This document shows, in pieces, positions 1-12,129 of a stretch of DNA of 64,000 nt. Source of the stretch: Argopecten irradians (lineage: Eukaryota > Mollusca > Bivalvia > Pectinida > Pectinidae); assembly GCF_041381155.1 (NCBI RefSeq), contig NC_091134.1, positions 39,081,338 through 39,145,337 of the forward strand, in the 5' to 3' direction. Position 1 is the first letter of the stretch; every line of letters starts with the position of its first letter. The notes beneath the pieces were generated by a model. That model was not told the DNA's origin, searched no databases, and saw only the letters and a list, made by a program, of their open reading frames with translations. The position numbers were made by a program, and so were the translations under genes.

Positions 1-1150
1 TTGTGTTCTCTGATGACTGTCCATGTTGTGTCTGTTGCCTTTGTGTTCTCTGATGACTGTCCATGTTGTGTCTGTTGCCCTTGTGTTCTCTGATGACTGT
101 CCATGTTGTGTCTGTTGCCCTTGTGTTCTCTGATGACTGTCCATGTTGTGTCTGTTGCCCTTGTGTTCTCTGATGACTGTCCATGTTGTGTTCTGTTGCC
201 CTTGTGTTCTCTGATGACTGTCCATGTTGTGTCTGTTGCCCTTGTGTTCTCTGATGACTGTCCATGTTGTGTCTGTTGCCCTTGTGTTCTCTGATGACTG
301 TCCATGTTGTGTCTGTTGCCCTTTGTGTTCTCTGATGACTGTCCATGTTGTGTCTGTTGCCTTTGTGTTCTCTGATGACTGTCCATGTTGTGTCTGTTGC
401 CCTTGTGTTCTCTGATGACTGTCCATGTTGTGTCTGTTGCCCTTGTGTTCTCTGATGACTGTCCATGTTGTGTCTGTTGCCCTTGTGTTCTCTGATGACT
501 GTCCATGTTGTGTCTGTTGCCCTTGTGTTCTCTGATGACTGTCCATGTTGTGTCTGTTGCCCTTGTGTTCTCTGATGACTGTCCATGTTGTGTCTGTTGC
601 CTTTGTGTTCTCTGATGACTGTCCATGTTGTGTCTGTTGCCTTTGTGTTCTCTGATGACTGTCCATGTTGTGTCTGTTGCCCTTGTGTTCTCTGATGACT
701 GTCCATGTTGTGTCTGTTGCCTTTGTGTTCTCTGATGACTGTCCATGTTGTGTCTGTTGCCTTTGTGTTCTCTGATGACTGTCCATGTTGTGTCTGTTGC
801 CTTTGTGTTCTCTGATGGCTGTCCATGTTGTGTCTGTTGCCTTTGTGTTCTCTGATGACTGTCCATGTTGTGTCTGTTGCCTTTGTGTTCTCTGATGACT
901 GTCCATGTTGTGTCTGTTGCCTTTGTGTTCTCTGATGACTGTCCATGTTGTGTATGTTGCCTTTGTGTTCTCTGATTACTGTCCATGTTGTGTCTGTTGC
1001 CTTTGTGTTCTCTGATGACTGTCCATGTTGTGTCTGTTGCCTTTGTGTTCTCTGATGACTGTCCATGTTGTGTCTGTTGCCTTTGTGTTCTCTGATGACT
1101 GTCCATGTTGTGTCTGTTGCCTTTGTGTTCTCTGATGACTGTCCATGTTG
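1..1150. repeat. 40-bp minisatellite array
   Basis: About 28 head-to-tail copies of a 40-bp unit beginning TTGTGTTCTCTGATGACTGT. Copies differ mainly at one C/T position near the unit end and by occasional single-base insertions (for example near 190 and 320). The array is already running at base 1, so its left end is outside the window. It ends abruptly at about 1150. Open frames through it are only translations of the repeat. Confidence 0.97.
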
Positions 1151-1159
1151 CTCAGCTGA

Positions 1160-1507
1160 CTATTTTATTAATTCACTTATTATATCATCCTTTAGCTGTT
1201 TGTTTCTGTTTCCATTTGATTTGATGCTTTGCCTCCTATTTGACCTTTGAGACAGTTCGTTTCTCTGTTTATCAATACAGGCACAAAATGCTGTTTTTCC
1301 TGCTAGAGCACTGTTGTGAATGATGCGGTATATTTCTTTGTGTCTTTTAACAATGTTGATGGGGCTCAGCTCTACTGGTATTTTAACTATTGAATTTCGC
1401 GGTTTGTTGTATTGTTTTTTTTCGGCCTGGGATATCTCAACATTGCTCTCCAACAGAGATACTGAATTTCCTGTTTCACTATTGATGTCTTTGGATTGAT
1501 TTGCTTA
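1160..1507 (-). other. possible hypothetical coding exon
   Basis: A minus-strand frame stays open from about 1507 down to a stop near 1160. It encodes roughly 115 hydrophilic residues rich in Lys, Arg, Asn and Ser. Its composition is more protein-like than neighbouring frames, and it stops right beside the minisatellite. No domain is recognised and no partner exon was found. It may be an exon of an unseen gene, a fragment of a mobile-element protein, or chance. Confidence 0.15.
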
Positions 1508-1654
1508 ACTTTTATCAAAAGTCAAGGTCATTTAGGGAGGTGCCGGGTGTAGGAGGTGGAGTACATGGAGAAGCGGTCATTATCTGCTAACTGCCCCGTG
1601 TTAGATTCTAACTCGCGACTTGGAGGTGGCGGGCTTGTGGTAATACAATCTATG

Positions 1655-2690
1655 CACAGGTGTTCGTTTCTAATATAAGTATAAGTATAATACTGGGTCA
1701 AGGTCTATAACTCGGCCGGCCATATAACACTACCCAATTTCAGAAAAAGTATGATTATTATCCAACCGTATAGGATATAATAATAGAAATACTCTCAATC
1801 GACAGCCAGATAATTTATCTTTAATTTGGTATATGATACAATATATATCATGCCGTATAAATGTCACTAGGTATCCAGAAACATCGGAAAACAGCCAGAT
1901 TTCAACTGGTCGGACACTGTGGTGTCCTCCGATAAACACGCTAGGGCTCTAATGGGTAGTTCAAAAACTACTGCATGTCAACACTTCAGCTTCATAGGAA
2001 TTAAAGTTTGGTAAAAAACAAACTTACCGGTATGTTAGTGTTTATCTATGTACCATCCATTTGCGCAATACAGCCTTTTGAAATTTCCGATTGAAAAAAA
2101 TGTGTTTCTCTAGCCGTCATGTTGATATGTGTGTAGTACATTTGTTTTCTCGGCGTTGATTGGTCAATTAATTTTCGAGAGCCAATCAACGCCGACAAAA
2201 CAAATCTACTGCACACATACTTACATGGCGGCTAGAGACATAATTTTTTTCAATCGGAAATTTCAAAGGGCTACGTTAGGCAAATGGATGGTATTTATCC
2301 AGGGATTTACTAACCGGTAAGTTTGTTTTCTACCAAACTTTCATTCTTATGACGCTGAAGTGTTGACATGCAGTGGTTTTTGAGCTACCCATTAGAGCCC
2401 TGGCGTGTTCATCGGAGGACACCACAGTGTCCGACCAGTTGAAATCTGGCTGTTTTCCGATGTTTTTGGATACCTAGTGACATTTATACGGCATGATATA
2501 TATTGTATCATATACCAAAATAAAGATAAATTATCTGGCTGTCGATTGAGAGTATTCCTATTATTATATCATATACGGTTGGTTAATAATCATACTTTTT
2601 CTGAAATTGGGTAGTGTTATATGGCCGGCCGAGTTATAGACCTTGACCCAGTATTTATACTTATACTTATATTAGAAACGAACACCTGTG
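1655..2690. mobile_element. 1-kb foldback (palindromic) transposable element
   Basis: The left half (1655 to about 2165) and right half (about 2180 to 2690) are near-perfect inverted copies meeting at a centre near 2170. The outer ends read CACAGGTGTTCG and its complement. The element is flanked by a 7-bp direct repeat ATCTATG at 1648-1654 and 2691-2697, which is a convincing target-site duplication and argues against an assembly artefact. No transposase is encoded, so it is non-autonomous. The superfamily was not assigned. Confidence 0.85.
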
Positions 2691-2697
2691 ATCTATG

Positions 2698-4560
2698 TGG
2701 GTCGTTGTTTTGTCACACGGTCCTTGAAAGGTTGTATCATTGATGTGGAACGTTACTGTGTCCTTCGGTCTCGGATGCTTAACTTCCCGTTGATATACGT
2801 GACCTGTTGCACTAATCTAGTGATTTATTTCTTGTGTGGTTCTGAGCGCTTTATTTCACATCAGATATCCTGTTTGACTATTTGCGTGGGTTGCTGCTCT
2901 GAGCTTTGGTAATTAGTTGTTGCTGTTAATTGTTGCGGTGGTTACTGGCGTTTGATACTATCTACAATGTACTTCGAATATTAATCATGATTTGCTCTTG
3001 ATGCTTGATACCAAATTTGTACGGATTAGTTTCTGAAATTTGTAGGATATATCCTTTAGTGTCCTATATTTATATATCGTCTATCTTGATGTGAATGCTG
3101 TTTTCTTTTAGGGTTATGTGAGATGTCGTAGCTCTAATTAAACGACGAGTGGGGAGTTATGACAGAATGGTTAAGGTGTTAAGATATATTAGCACTTCAC
3201 CACAGGATTTCATGTTGAATGCCACATGTTGCCAAATACCAATGATAGACCGGTGTTTTTTTAATGGAAACAAATCCAAAAAACAACCATTCGCAACGAA
3301 CGGATTTCCAACAAGGGGCCGATTGAAGACGGAGTATAGCTATTCGTTCTACACTATGACCTCGTGTATTTCTCGTTATTGCTCCCTCTAGATGAGAGGC
3401 GGGTATTCCGTGATAAGTTTATACTCTAGTGTAATCATTTTTCATCATTTGCATATACACATAGCGTACATGTATCATTTTTTGTCGAATCTATTACAAT
3501 ATATTTTGTCCTTGGAATGTAAACAAAATAAAAAAACAATCGTCAGATATGCATATTATAAAGATAAGCAAAATAAAGTTAGATATACATGCCTTAACAC
3601 CCTGGGTTGTGTAAGATGTACCTGGTAGTCCGTCTGTAGTGGTCAGTCAGACCCAGCACTTTAAACAACGTAACCAGACAAGGAAGGGATCCAACAAGGA
3701 AGTATATATATATATAAATCAGTAATCAACTCTTTATAACCTGAACACCAGGGACTTCTTTAGTGTATTCACACTTGTCCAGAAACCCGTTCTCTTATCA
3801 AGTTCCTCATTCCTCGTTGACATACAAGAAATATATATCAACAAGAACTGCACGTTCGCTACGAATATATACTAAAGAATATGTATTGATTCTCCGGTTA
3901 TCGGGTGCATGTTCGAGTGAATACTGTATGAAGTGCATATATTGAGGCATTCTAAGATTAAGTATATCACAATTATTTATTTCATAAATATGCTCAGTAG
4001 GAAAGCTTTGATAGTTTTCGGGTTGGTCATTTGATTTCGGGGTTGTTGCCCATAAAAAGATTCAGTCTCGACATATGAGAGCAATCACATACAAACACTA
4101 TCACTTTCAAGGTCCCCAGAGACATCGGTACGTATCGTAATATATACCAGGAAAGAAAATATTGACATTTGTTGTTTACCGATGTTAGTCAATGTATCGA
4201 AACGTGTTCTTCCTGTATGCTATACCTATTGTGTTTTAGACGAATGCCTATACATTATAGGTTGTGTATGATATATTGTTAGGGTAGGGTGGAAATTTTC
4301 TGAGCTGTTAATTTAGTCTATAATATATAAATGTAACTATTCAATTACTTTAACAAAAATAACAAATTATCAAAATACTACTTCCTGTTTGAATTTAAGA
4401 TGAGTATAACTATACAGAGTACGGTTCATTGAATTTATTCACATACTCGTGTCTATGTTCGTATGATGTTAATGCCCAATTGCATACCAGCCTATCTACG
4501 TGACTGACCGATATCAGATAATGAAGTGGTATACAAATTGAATATATGTTTTCACGTGTG
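2698..4560. other. intergenic DNA, no gene seen
   Basis: AT-rich sequence with only short frames that lack coding character. It separates the foldback element from the distal metal-responsive cluster. The only structure noted is a possible SINE relic near 3140-3235, listed separately. Confidence 0.6.
3140..3235 (+). mobile_element. decayed tRNA-derived SINE head (tentative)
   Basis: The stretch with GAATGGTTAAGGTGTTAAGA, then TATTAGCAC, then GTTGAATGCCACATG lines up loosely with the A box, spacer and B box of the well-preserved SINE at 44648-44867. No clear 3' domain follows. It is an old, partial copy if real. Confidence 0.35.
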
Positions 4561-4565
4561 ACTAT

Positions 4566-4627
4566 TGCACACGGCATCAAATCTGCACACGGCATTATTG
4601 TCACAATGATAACAATGTTATGCACAC
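4566..4627 (+). promoter_or_regulatory. distal metal-responsive element cluster upstream of MT-A
   Basis: Three TGCACACGG sites start at 4566, 4584 and 4621. They match the MRE core TGCRCNC bound by MTF-1 and the sites in the proximal promoters of this cluster. They lie about 1.3 kb before the MT-A start codon, separated by a tandem duplication. They may act as an enhancer or be the remains of a lost promoter. Confidence 0.6.
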
Positions 4628-4730
4628 GGTTCAATATCAAAACTATCATTTGTAATTTTCATTGCACGCCCTTTACACAATTTTTCAAATTATAAAACCG
4701 TTGAAAATACATATAGTGGTATAGAACGAG

Positions 4731-5334
4731 CAGAAAATAGAGCAATATTCAATATTACAAAGCTTGTGTATATAAATGATCGACAATGTCATGTTCTTGT
4801 CAATCATATATGAAAAAGAGAAAATGCTTTATAAATGCTGACTAGGTTATTTAGCATTATTTTGATAAAACATGATAAATATGTCATATGCTACATGTAT
4901 CATAAACGTTAACAGACTCCTATAAATAAACAACTATTATGCTTAATATATAGTAAACAGACATATATTTTAAAACCATAAAGTTCTTGTTACACTATCA
5001 ATAAATATTCATACTTGGTATTTCTAAAGCAGAAAAATAGGAGCAATATTCAATATTACAAAGCTTGTGTATATAAATGATCGACAATGTCATGTTCTTG
5101 TCAATCATATATGAAAAAGGGAAAATGCTTTATAAATGCTGACTAGGTTATTTAGCATTATTTTGATAAAACATGATAAATATTTGTCATATACTACATG
5201 TTATCATAAAACGTTAACAGAGTCCTATAAATAAACAACGATTATGCTTAATATATAGTAAACAGACATATATTTTTAAAACCATAAAGTTCTTGTTACA
5301 CTATCAATAAATATTCATACTTGGTATTTTCTAA
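4731..5334. repeat. tandem duplication of a ~300-bp unit
   Basis: The unit starting CAGAAAATAGAGCAATATTC at 4731 is repeated from 5030 to about 5334 with only a few substitutions and small indels. The high similarity suggests a recent duplication. It has pushed the distal MRE cluster away from the MT-A promoter. No coding frame is seen in it. Confidence 0.9.
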
Positions 5335-5641
5335 ACAATATTTTCAGGTTGGAAAATTCATGTAAGGGCACTTATGCTTGATCTTTAGTACAGTATGTGA
5401 ATTCACAACTCTTAAAAAATATGCTTTCAAAGACGAAGACAATTAAATGTTCTATTCTAAAGAACTTCAATCTATAGTTATGGTTATAAAAAAAGTGACA
5501 AAATTTTAATGAAGAGATTATGTAATGAATATTTTGAACAGTTCTCATGTCTAGCTGAGAAATTTTCTTTATTGCGTTTTGTGGATAACATAACCGAAAA
5601 TGTATCGTGCGCAAAATTTCCTTTTCTGATGAGTTATGATT

Positions 5642-5776
5642 TGCACACGGTATAGCTATATATGATCAACGATTTGCACACGATCCTTATTTATGTTGAA
5701 GTCTATTGATGTTCACGTTTATTATCTCAATGCACACGGTATGTGATATTTGCACACGTATTCGTTCCTTATAAAG
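5642..5776 (+). promoter_or_regulatory. MT-A promoter: four MREs and TATA box
   Basis: TGCACAC cores start at 5642, 5675, 5731 and 5751, all on the plus strand. A TATAAAG box lies at 5770-5776, about 105 bp before the start codon at 5881. MTF-1 binding at such sites drives zinc- and cadmium-induced transcription in animals; its use here is inferred. Confidence 0.8.
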
Positions 5777-5880
5777 AGTCACATTTTCTATCATTCCACA
5801 ATCCATTACCGATAGCCTATATTAGTCATATATAGCCGGTGCGAGAAGTTGTTCTGTTCTAGCCGACATATCCAGCTGTG

Positions 5881-7942
5881 ATGTCTTCCGAAGGTGTGTT
5901 GAATTGCCTTTAATTCTTATATTTATTTTCTGTTGTAAATATTTTCCTTAGATAAATTTATTTATATTCGACTTTGAATGTATATATAATAAGGATGCTA
6001 ATTACCAGTATATTATCTTATTTGGTTATACTTAAGGTTCAATTGATTGCGATACTCATTCTTGACTTTTTTTTTTTTTTTTTTTTTTTTGTAATTTTAA
6101 TTTCTCCACTTTATACATCCATAATCGTGTTACATAGATGTGATTTACAACTTAATACTATGGTTTCATTATGATTTCTCTATTATATTTACATTCTATT
6201 GTTATTTTTCTCACAGCCGTTTTCTGTGCCAAGTGTCCTGGGGGCAAATGTGGCTGTGCTGGTCCTGACTGCTGTACCTCCGCGTGCAGATGTTCCGGGT
6301 GTAAGGTCAACTGCGCATGCTTCTGTAAGTTACAATATTTATATTTTAATGTATTGTTACTATTAGCATTAATATGACATATTGCTCGTATGCTATTTAA
6401 CCAAACCGAATATCGATTTATTAGAAAACATTTCATATTCAAAGATAGAAATATAATCGTCTGCATTTCAAAATTGCAAATGATTTATTTGAATTGCATA
6501 GCGGCAGTAATACGATTTTGTTTGAAGTGTTTCTTTCACCATTTACTTACATGGATGCAACAACAAAAATGTTTAATAACATACACGTACATTGTATAAT
6601 CGGATGACGTTCTTAGTGGTTCTTTTTTCGATACCAAACTCCAAAAGTGAGTAGTCGGTGTCAATGACAACAACGTAAATTATATAAACATATCATACAT
6701 AATCATTTATTTTATTGTTTATTTTCCACTTCAGCTGCCAAGTCTTCTACCTGCCCTGATGGCGTCTGCCAGATGGGCGTGGCCTGCAAGTGCGGAGGTT
6801 CCTGTAAGTGCAGCGACTCCTGCCCGTGTCCAAACTGCAAGGCCGGATGTAAATGTGCAGGTATGTATTTGTTCTTCATAATGTAAGGATATGTGACAAG
6901 AGTGGTGGCAATAAAGTTTATAATCCATATAGGAGACAATCCAGAGTTATATAGCTGTTTGGCTATGCGAACATTACGTTATTGTTTTGTTATTTCAGTT
7001 GTAGTTATAATTCTTATCCGAAAGAGCTACATGTGTTGTGTTTCCGTAGCTGTCATATAGATGTTGAAGCCATGTTCATGTAGGATTCTTAGAACGAACA
7101 TATAGGAGATTATAAACTTGTCAGAGTGATTCAAAACTTCACACAATTTAAACATAATAAATATATTTTAAGCTAATTACATGCTACACTTATTTTCAAT
7201 TTTGATAAGTCCACTGGAACTATAATTAGATTAAATTTAAGTACATTTGCATATAAATGCAAATATATATATGTATCAGCCGATTATTTAAAAAAAAAAC
7301 AATATATATATTCGTCACTTTTGGTGTTAAACAGGCGGTAGAAAAAATGGTATACAATAATTTTCTTGCGCACTGTGAGTTTTATGAAATTATAATTCAT
7401 TAAGAGCGATTCATTCTTCGATTGTTATCGATTTTTTTTTCATCTCTGGTAGGTGCAAACTTCGTGTGCTCCGATGATTGCCAGTCTGGAAAGTGCTGCG
7501 GAACCAGTGATTGCAAGTGTGATGGTCAGTGCGCATGTCCAAAGTGCAAGTGCAATTGTGCATCTGGTAAGTACATATGATTTTGTATGTGGATAGGTAA
7601 GAACATGTTTGCGATCAAGATAAATTGCTATAAATAGTTCATAACGTTAATGACCTATTAAAAATATGATACATTTAACGCTATCTTTACAGGTGAACAC
7701 AAGGTGAACGAAGCGCCTGTACATTTATGATAAATATTACCTTCAGCCAAATTTCGCCTTTTATGATAAAAATATATCATATACAACGTGTTCCATTTTA
7801 CTATTACGAGGATAACAAATAGTAAATTATTTGATATATCTAATAAGTTTGTAACATTATTACAGGAACCTGCACATGTGGCGTAGGTTGCACTGGACCT
7901 AACTCGTGCAAGTGTGGCACTGACTGCAAGTGTAAGCAATGA
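5881..7942 (+). CDS. MT-A: four-module metallothionein, 145 aa
   Basis: Metallothioneins bind Zn, Cu and Cd through cysteine thiolates in the cytosol. Five exons: 5881-5893, 6217-6324, 6735-6860, 7453-7566, 7866-7942. All introns are GT-AG and phase 1; the first donor (GTGTGT) is weak. The product starts MSSEAVFCAKCPGG and has 40 Cys. Modules 2, 3 and 4 carry 11 Cys each, with the pairs CC and many CxC. The terminal module has 7 Cys and fits the molluscan MT signature exactly (CTCGVGCTGPNSCKCGTDCK, 20 residues). At 145 aa it is about twice the usual bivalve MT. Introns are 300-600 bp. The start is the first ATG after the TATA box and just before a splice donor. This is the canonical 1-2-3-4-5 gene of the cluster. 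Confidence 0.93.
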
Positions 7943-8071
7943 GTGATGACGTCATCGGGAATCTACTACAACAATCAATCGACGTTTCGTCTGATACTCA
8001 GTTGTGTGTAGAGTTTAAAGTACTCATTTTTTATCACGTCCTGTTATCTAAAGAACACTTAATCGACATAA

Positions 8072-8077
8072 AATAAA
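8072..8077 (+). terminator. MT-A polyadenylation signal
   Basis: AATAAA about 130 bp after the MT-A stop, followed by a GT-rich stretch (GTGTGGTGTTGTC) typical of a downstream element. Confidence 0.75.
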
Positions 8078-8414
8078 CAAAGTGTGGTGTTGTCTTTGTA
8101 GTATTTAATGTAGTTATCAATGCATTGTTGCTGTAAAGCTGTTTTCTTCTTCGAGAAATAAAATAAATAAACTCATATAATTTTTTTCTTTTTTGTTCGT
8201 GAAATTAATTATACTTGAAGCAATGTTGTAAGTATATGTCGATATTACAAGCGTTTTGATCGATTTTGAGTTTGGGATATTGTTTTTTATTAGTATCATC
8301 AACATTCGAATGGTTTGTTTTTACCCATTTGAAAGGATTCTAAGTAATTGTTAACTAATTCTTTTTCATAGCAAATATCGTAATTAAAAATTGGAACCGA
8401 TTTGAATTTTTTAA

Positions 8415-8748
8415 AGATGCTCCACCGCCGACAGAGCATAAATGATATTCATCATTCGAACAATAATCTGTGTTTAATTGTGTATATATATGCCTAATTA
8501 AAACAAAAAAATAATGTAAAAAATTTATTTCGCCTTTTGGCCAATCAGTCTTCATTTCACATAGAATATAGTGCCACGGAATTTTTTCGGGATGATTTTT
8601 CATATTTTTAATTGAAGGAAAATTAGAAGCTCAAATTTTCAATGGTGGTAATGTGTAAAGTAAGTAACTTTTGTAATAGAAGAAAAATCTAAATCGTCTG
8701 CTCCTGTTTTTGATAGTAAAAAATACCATTTGTCAGCGGTGGAGCATT
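8415..8748 (+). mobile_element. TTAA-flanked MITE, copy 1
   Basis: The element starts AGATGCTCCACCGCCGACAG and ends with the near-complement TGTCAGCGGTGGAGCAT, so the terminal inverted repeats are about 18 bp. TTAA lies on both sides (8411-8414 and 8749-8752). Three other copies lie at 17767, 31730 and 58084. TTAA duplications point to piggyBac- or Kolobok-type transposases acting in trans. The element has no coding capacity. Confidence 0.85.
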
Positions 8749-9086
8749 TTAATGAACATGAACATGTTTTTAATATTTTTTTTTCGGAGACACTTGTCTA
8801 ATATGATTTTGATGATATGATACCAGTACAATAAATACCAAGGGAATAAAAGAACAGTAAACCGAACACAAAATTGATAAAACAAAATTAAATTGAAAAC
8901 ATTGAAGACATTTGTCTACAATGTCCTGAAGATGTACATGACAATTAGACTTCTGTGCTGTGTAGTAGTAAGCATGGCCCTATCTACGACGTCCTCCTTA
9001 CAAATCTAGTGCATTATGTGTCCGGGGCTTCAAAAGTCATTATCCCAAATGATATCTGGATGGCTAAAATAAAACATATTTAAGCA

Positions 9087-9185
9087 TTAAACTATCTTCC
9101 TATGGCATCTATGGTCTATATGAGATGATTGTCTGCAAAGCTCTGGCATCTATATAGACCATATATGCCATAGGAAGATAGCCCA
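9087..9185. repeat. palindromic MITE-like hairpin
   Basis: Arm 9087-9128 containing CTATCTTCCTATGGCATCTA pairs with arm 9146-9185 containing TATGCCATAGGAAGATAG, around a short loop. No coding content. It looks like a small palindromic transposon relic. Confidence 0.7.
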
Positions 9186-9262
9186 AAGGCTCGTGGCATA
9201 TCAAATTATTAAACTCGTTTGATAAATTTCATATCACATAGCCACTCATGTAAGATCCTCTA
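9186..9262 (-). repeat. half copy of the 55.1-kb palindromic MITE
   Basis: The segment with CTCGTTTGATAAATTTCATA, then CACATAGCCACTCATGTAAGATCCTC is the reverse complement of 55134-55205. Only one arm is present here, so it is a truncated copy. Confidence 0.7.
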
Positions 9263-9582
9263 TTTACATAACAAAATTACTTAAATTTATTATTTCCTGT
9301 ACAGATTGTGGCGAGATAAACACTATACTCCGAATGTGAAGTATGAACTGACCAATCGGATGATTCAACATTTTTTGTTATTTTTCATATAAAACATCAC
9401 ATATACTTTTATTAGTTTCCTTCTTAGAACTTAGAAGTATGTCTTCCTAGATCGATGGATGGGACCAACACATCCCGGCGCGTTAAGTAACGAATAGATA
9501 TACACAACATGATACTTAGTCTTGCGAGGAATGATAACAAGACGTTGTAAATATTCTATGTACATGTATATATGTTTTTGTT

Positions 9583-9930
9583 GTACCTATTTATGTCCTT
9601 CACTATCCTACCGGAGACTGAGGGGAGACATAATAAATGTATGCAAGATAATGAACAATTTCCATGACGAAAGGGTTACAATTGGAATATTTGAGCATGA
9701 TACTGCATCCCGGACGAGAGGTCATTCACAAAAATTAAAGAAAAAACATTGCAAGTTAGATATACGGATTTAGAACTGTCGATATATGGAACAGTTTACC
9801 AGAAAAAATCATAAACTCAACAACAATAAGAGACTTCGAGATAAGTCTAGACCAGCACTGGGCTAATTTGGAACTTAAATACAACCACTTGGGAGCTATA
9901 AAATGGAACACGGACGTGCCAATTAACTAA
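9583..9930 (+). mobile_element. LINE 3'-end relic (CR1/jockey-like reverse transcriptase C-terminus)
   Basis: The translated frame reads LPSLSYRRLRGDIINV, then RTRGHSQKLKKKHCK. After a frame change near 9770 it continues WNSLPEKIINSTTI, then FEISLDQHW. These are the hallmark blocks of the C-terminal tail after the reverse transcriptase in CR1/jockey-type non-LTR retrotransposons. Only this 5'-truncated tail is present, as is usual for LINE insertions, and the frame change shows it is dead. The family name is approximate. Confidence 0.8.
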
Positions 9931-10329
9931 CTTCATTTAATAATTGATATCACTTAATTACTAATTGTACATCATGGATATTATTTCATTGTATTTCATT
10001 GTATGAGATATGGACATGGAGGCATGTTACTTGCCTGCGTCCATAAAATATCTTATTAAAAATGTCTTTTAATTTACTTATATGCAATAAGAACATATAA
10101 AAAGAACAAATATCAATTAAGATATTTTTAACAACTGGACATTTTAATGGCCTCATCATTTACTCAATTTTCACACGCTCCTAGTTACACACGACATTAT
10201 TTATCACTCACATCGATATATCATTATCTGAAGTTTTAATTGACATCCGCGTATGTCATTTTCACAATTTTTATTTCTATATATATTTGTCCCATTTGAC
10301 AATCAGGTAGAGAGTTGGAAGCTGCAAAA

Positions 10330-11908
10330 ATGTCAACATCTGAAGGTATTGTTTTATACGTATTATTGTTTTTGTAAATACCTTTATTTTCACCGTGACA
10401 TCCTGGACTGTCACCTCACGATTTCCAAAGTAGATTACCATTTTACCGACATATAATTCATGTAAACCAAATATAAGCATCAATGTGGACACTAAGAATT
10501 TGGATTAGAATATTGAGGATGTTCACTGTGGAATATCAAGATTACTAAATTACTAACAGCTTTTCGGCTTCATCAAATACTTTCATGCAAGTAAAGGATA
10601 GTTTTTTTATATATATATTTGTTAAGATATTCTTTAGCTTGATAACTATGTATTAATTTTTTTTTAAAGGGAAAATATGTGTCATACCGTGTGTATTCTG
10701 AATCAAGCTATCAAAATGATACGATTTCTGGTTATTATCATCGTAGACTGTTATGAAGCAGACTTTTTTCCGTGCTGTGTCTCTCTTTAAATTCTCACGT
10801 CAGTCTGTTCAATTCTTTTCGGCTTGAATTAAGATTAGTCATTCGGAATAGCATGCATTAGTATTTTAGATTATCTATTTCCATGAACTGTCTTATTTGT
10901 TTTCATGTATATTTCAAATCTGGGCGGGAAATCAAGCCAAAGTTCATGAAACCATTTGTGAGAGAAACGTATCGTGTGGTTGTGAGGGCTCACATGCCAC
11001 TAGTAGCAGCTCTACGCGAAGGGCAGGATGTAAATGTACAGGTACAGTAATACAATTTCTGATAACAGAAGTTCATGTATTTTTAAGTTACATTTCCCTA
11101 CCAATACCGATTTAATAATTCCCCATGTTATCAGTTGTGTATGGTATCAAGTGATGACCGGTGCTGATTTCATAGCTGGTTCCTACTTCCTTCAAATAAT
11201 AAATCAGTTATGCTAGTTTTAATTCTTCATTATTTCGCCTTTGTATAAGATAAGTATGATTTAATTGAAAGCTGACATTTAAAATGATCGTTAAATGAAC
11301 TACAAGCGTTTTCATTTGAATCAAATATTATGATTGTGAAAAACATTAAATGACGTCACCATTTGTAACGACGTCGATGATAGGCTGATATGTTTTAATG
11401 AAGACAGGATGGATATTTACATTGTATGTGTTAGTCTTTGTCATTGTCACAAACAAAGACATATACGTGATTTTGGATATGAGCCGACTAGTACGTTAGA
11501 AGGTGAATAAATCCATTAAATATTTTGATTTTAGTTTTATTTATTTCATTTTTGATTAGGCGACAAACTCGTGTCCACTGTAGACTGTCAGTCGGCAAAT
11601 GATTGTGGTAACGAAACAAATGGTAGAGGTAATTCTGGTAAGTAGAAATTCAAATAATAAAGAAGAGACATGCATTGTCTTTTTTTAAAATAACTATTTA
11701 GATAAAAGATTATTTAAAACTTCTCAGATTCTTAGCATTTGCATAAAGATGCTACAGTGCACTGACCTGACAATGTCTTTATTAAAAATGTAAATAAAGA
11801 AAATCAATTGCAAACTTGATAGACGGAATTGTAAATATCACATTTTCAGGTAAACGAACCTGTGGTTCTAGCTATACATGTTTCAATTCTTGTAAATGTG
11901 GGCAGTGA
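10330..11908 (+). CDS. MT-B: cysteine-depleted metallothionein paralogue, 85 aa (possibly pseudogene)
   Basis: Exons 10330-10345, 10937-11041, 11560-11637 and 11850-11908 match exons 1, 3, 4 and 5 of the other genes. All introns are phase 1 and join into one open frame: MSTSE, then AKVHETICERNVSCGC, AGCKCTG, DCQSANDCGNETNG and a terminal SCKCGQ before the stop. Only 11 Cys remain. Module 2 is missing from the 590-bp first intron. The ancestral acceptor of exon 3 (about 10917) is gone, but an AG at 10935-10936 restores the frame. No strong MRE lies upstream; TGCACAC cores are decayed to forms such as TTCACACG. Either it is a new Cys-poor protein under selection, or a pseudogene that has not yet met a stop. 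The metal-binding role is doubtful. Confidence 0.5.
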
Positions 11909-12081
11909 CTGTCTGAATGAAGGTAACACATTCGAAGAATCGTTGGACAGTTTACCTCGACGGTACCCCGTTGCCATTGTAGTTTGTAATAGATGCACAT
12001 CATCCATGTGATTTTCTGTAGACGTTAATATGTCCGAACGTCAGAAGTTTTGTTTCATTTCGACAAACTAATAAAAAAGAT

Positions 12082-12087
12082 AATAAA
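12082..12087 (+). terminator. MT-B polyadenylation signal
   Basis: AATAAA about 175 bp after the MT-B stop, followed by GT-rich sequence (GTTTGTGTTT). Its survival supports the view that MT-B may still be transcribed. Confidence 0.55.
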
Positions 12088-12129
12088 GTTTGTGTTTAAT
12101 GTAATAGAGCTCTGTTTTCTCTTGTTATT

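Noticed and set aside
1-1150. CRISPR array or Cys-rich repeat protein
   Set aside because: Units are contiguous with no unique spacers, and the genome is eukaryotic; the short frames are translations of the minisatellite.
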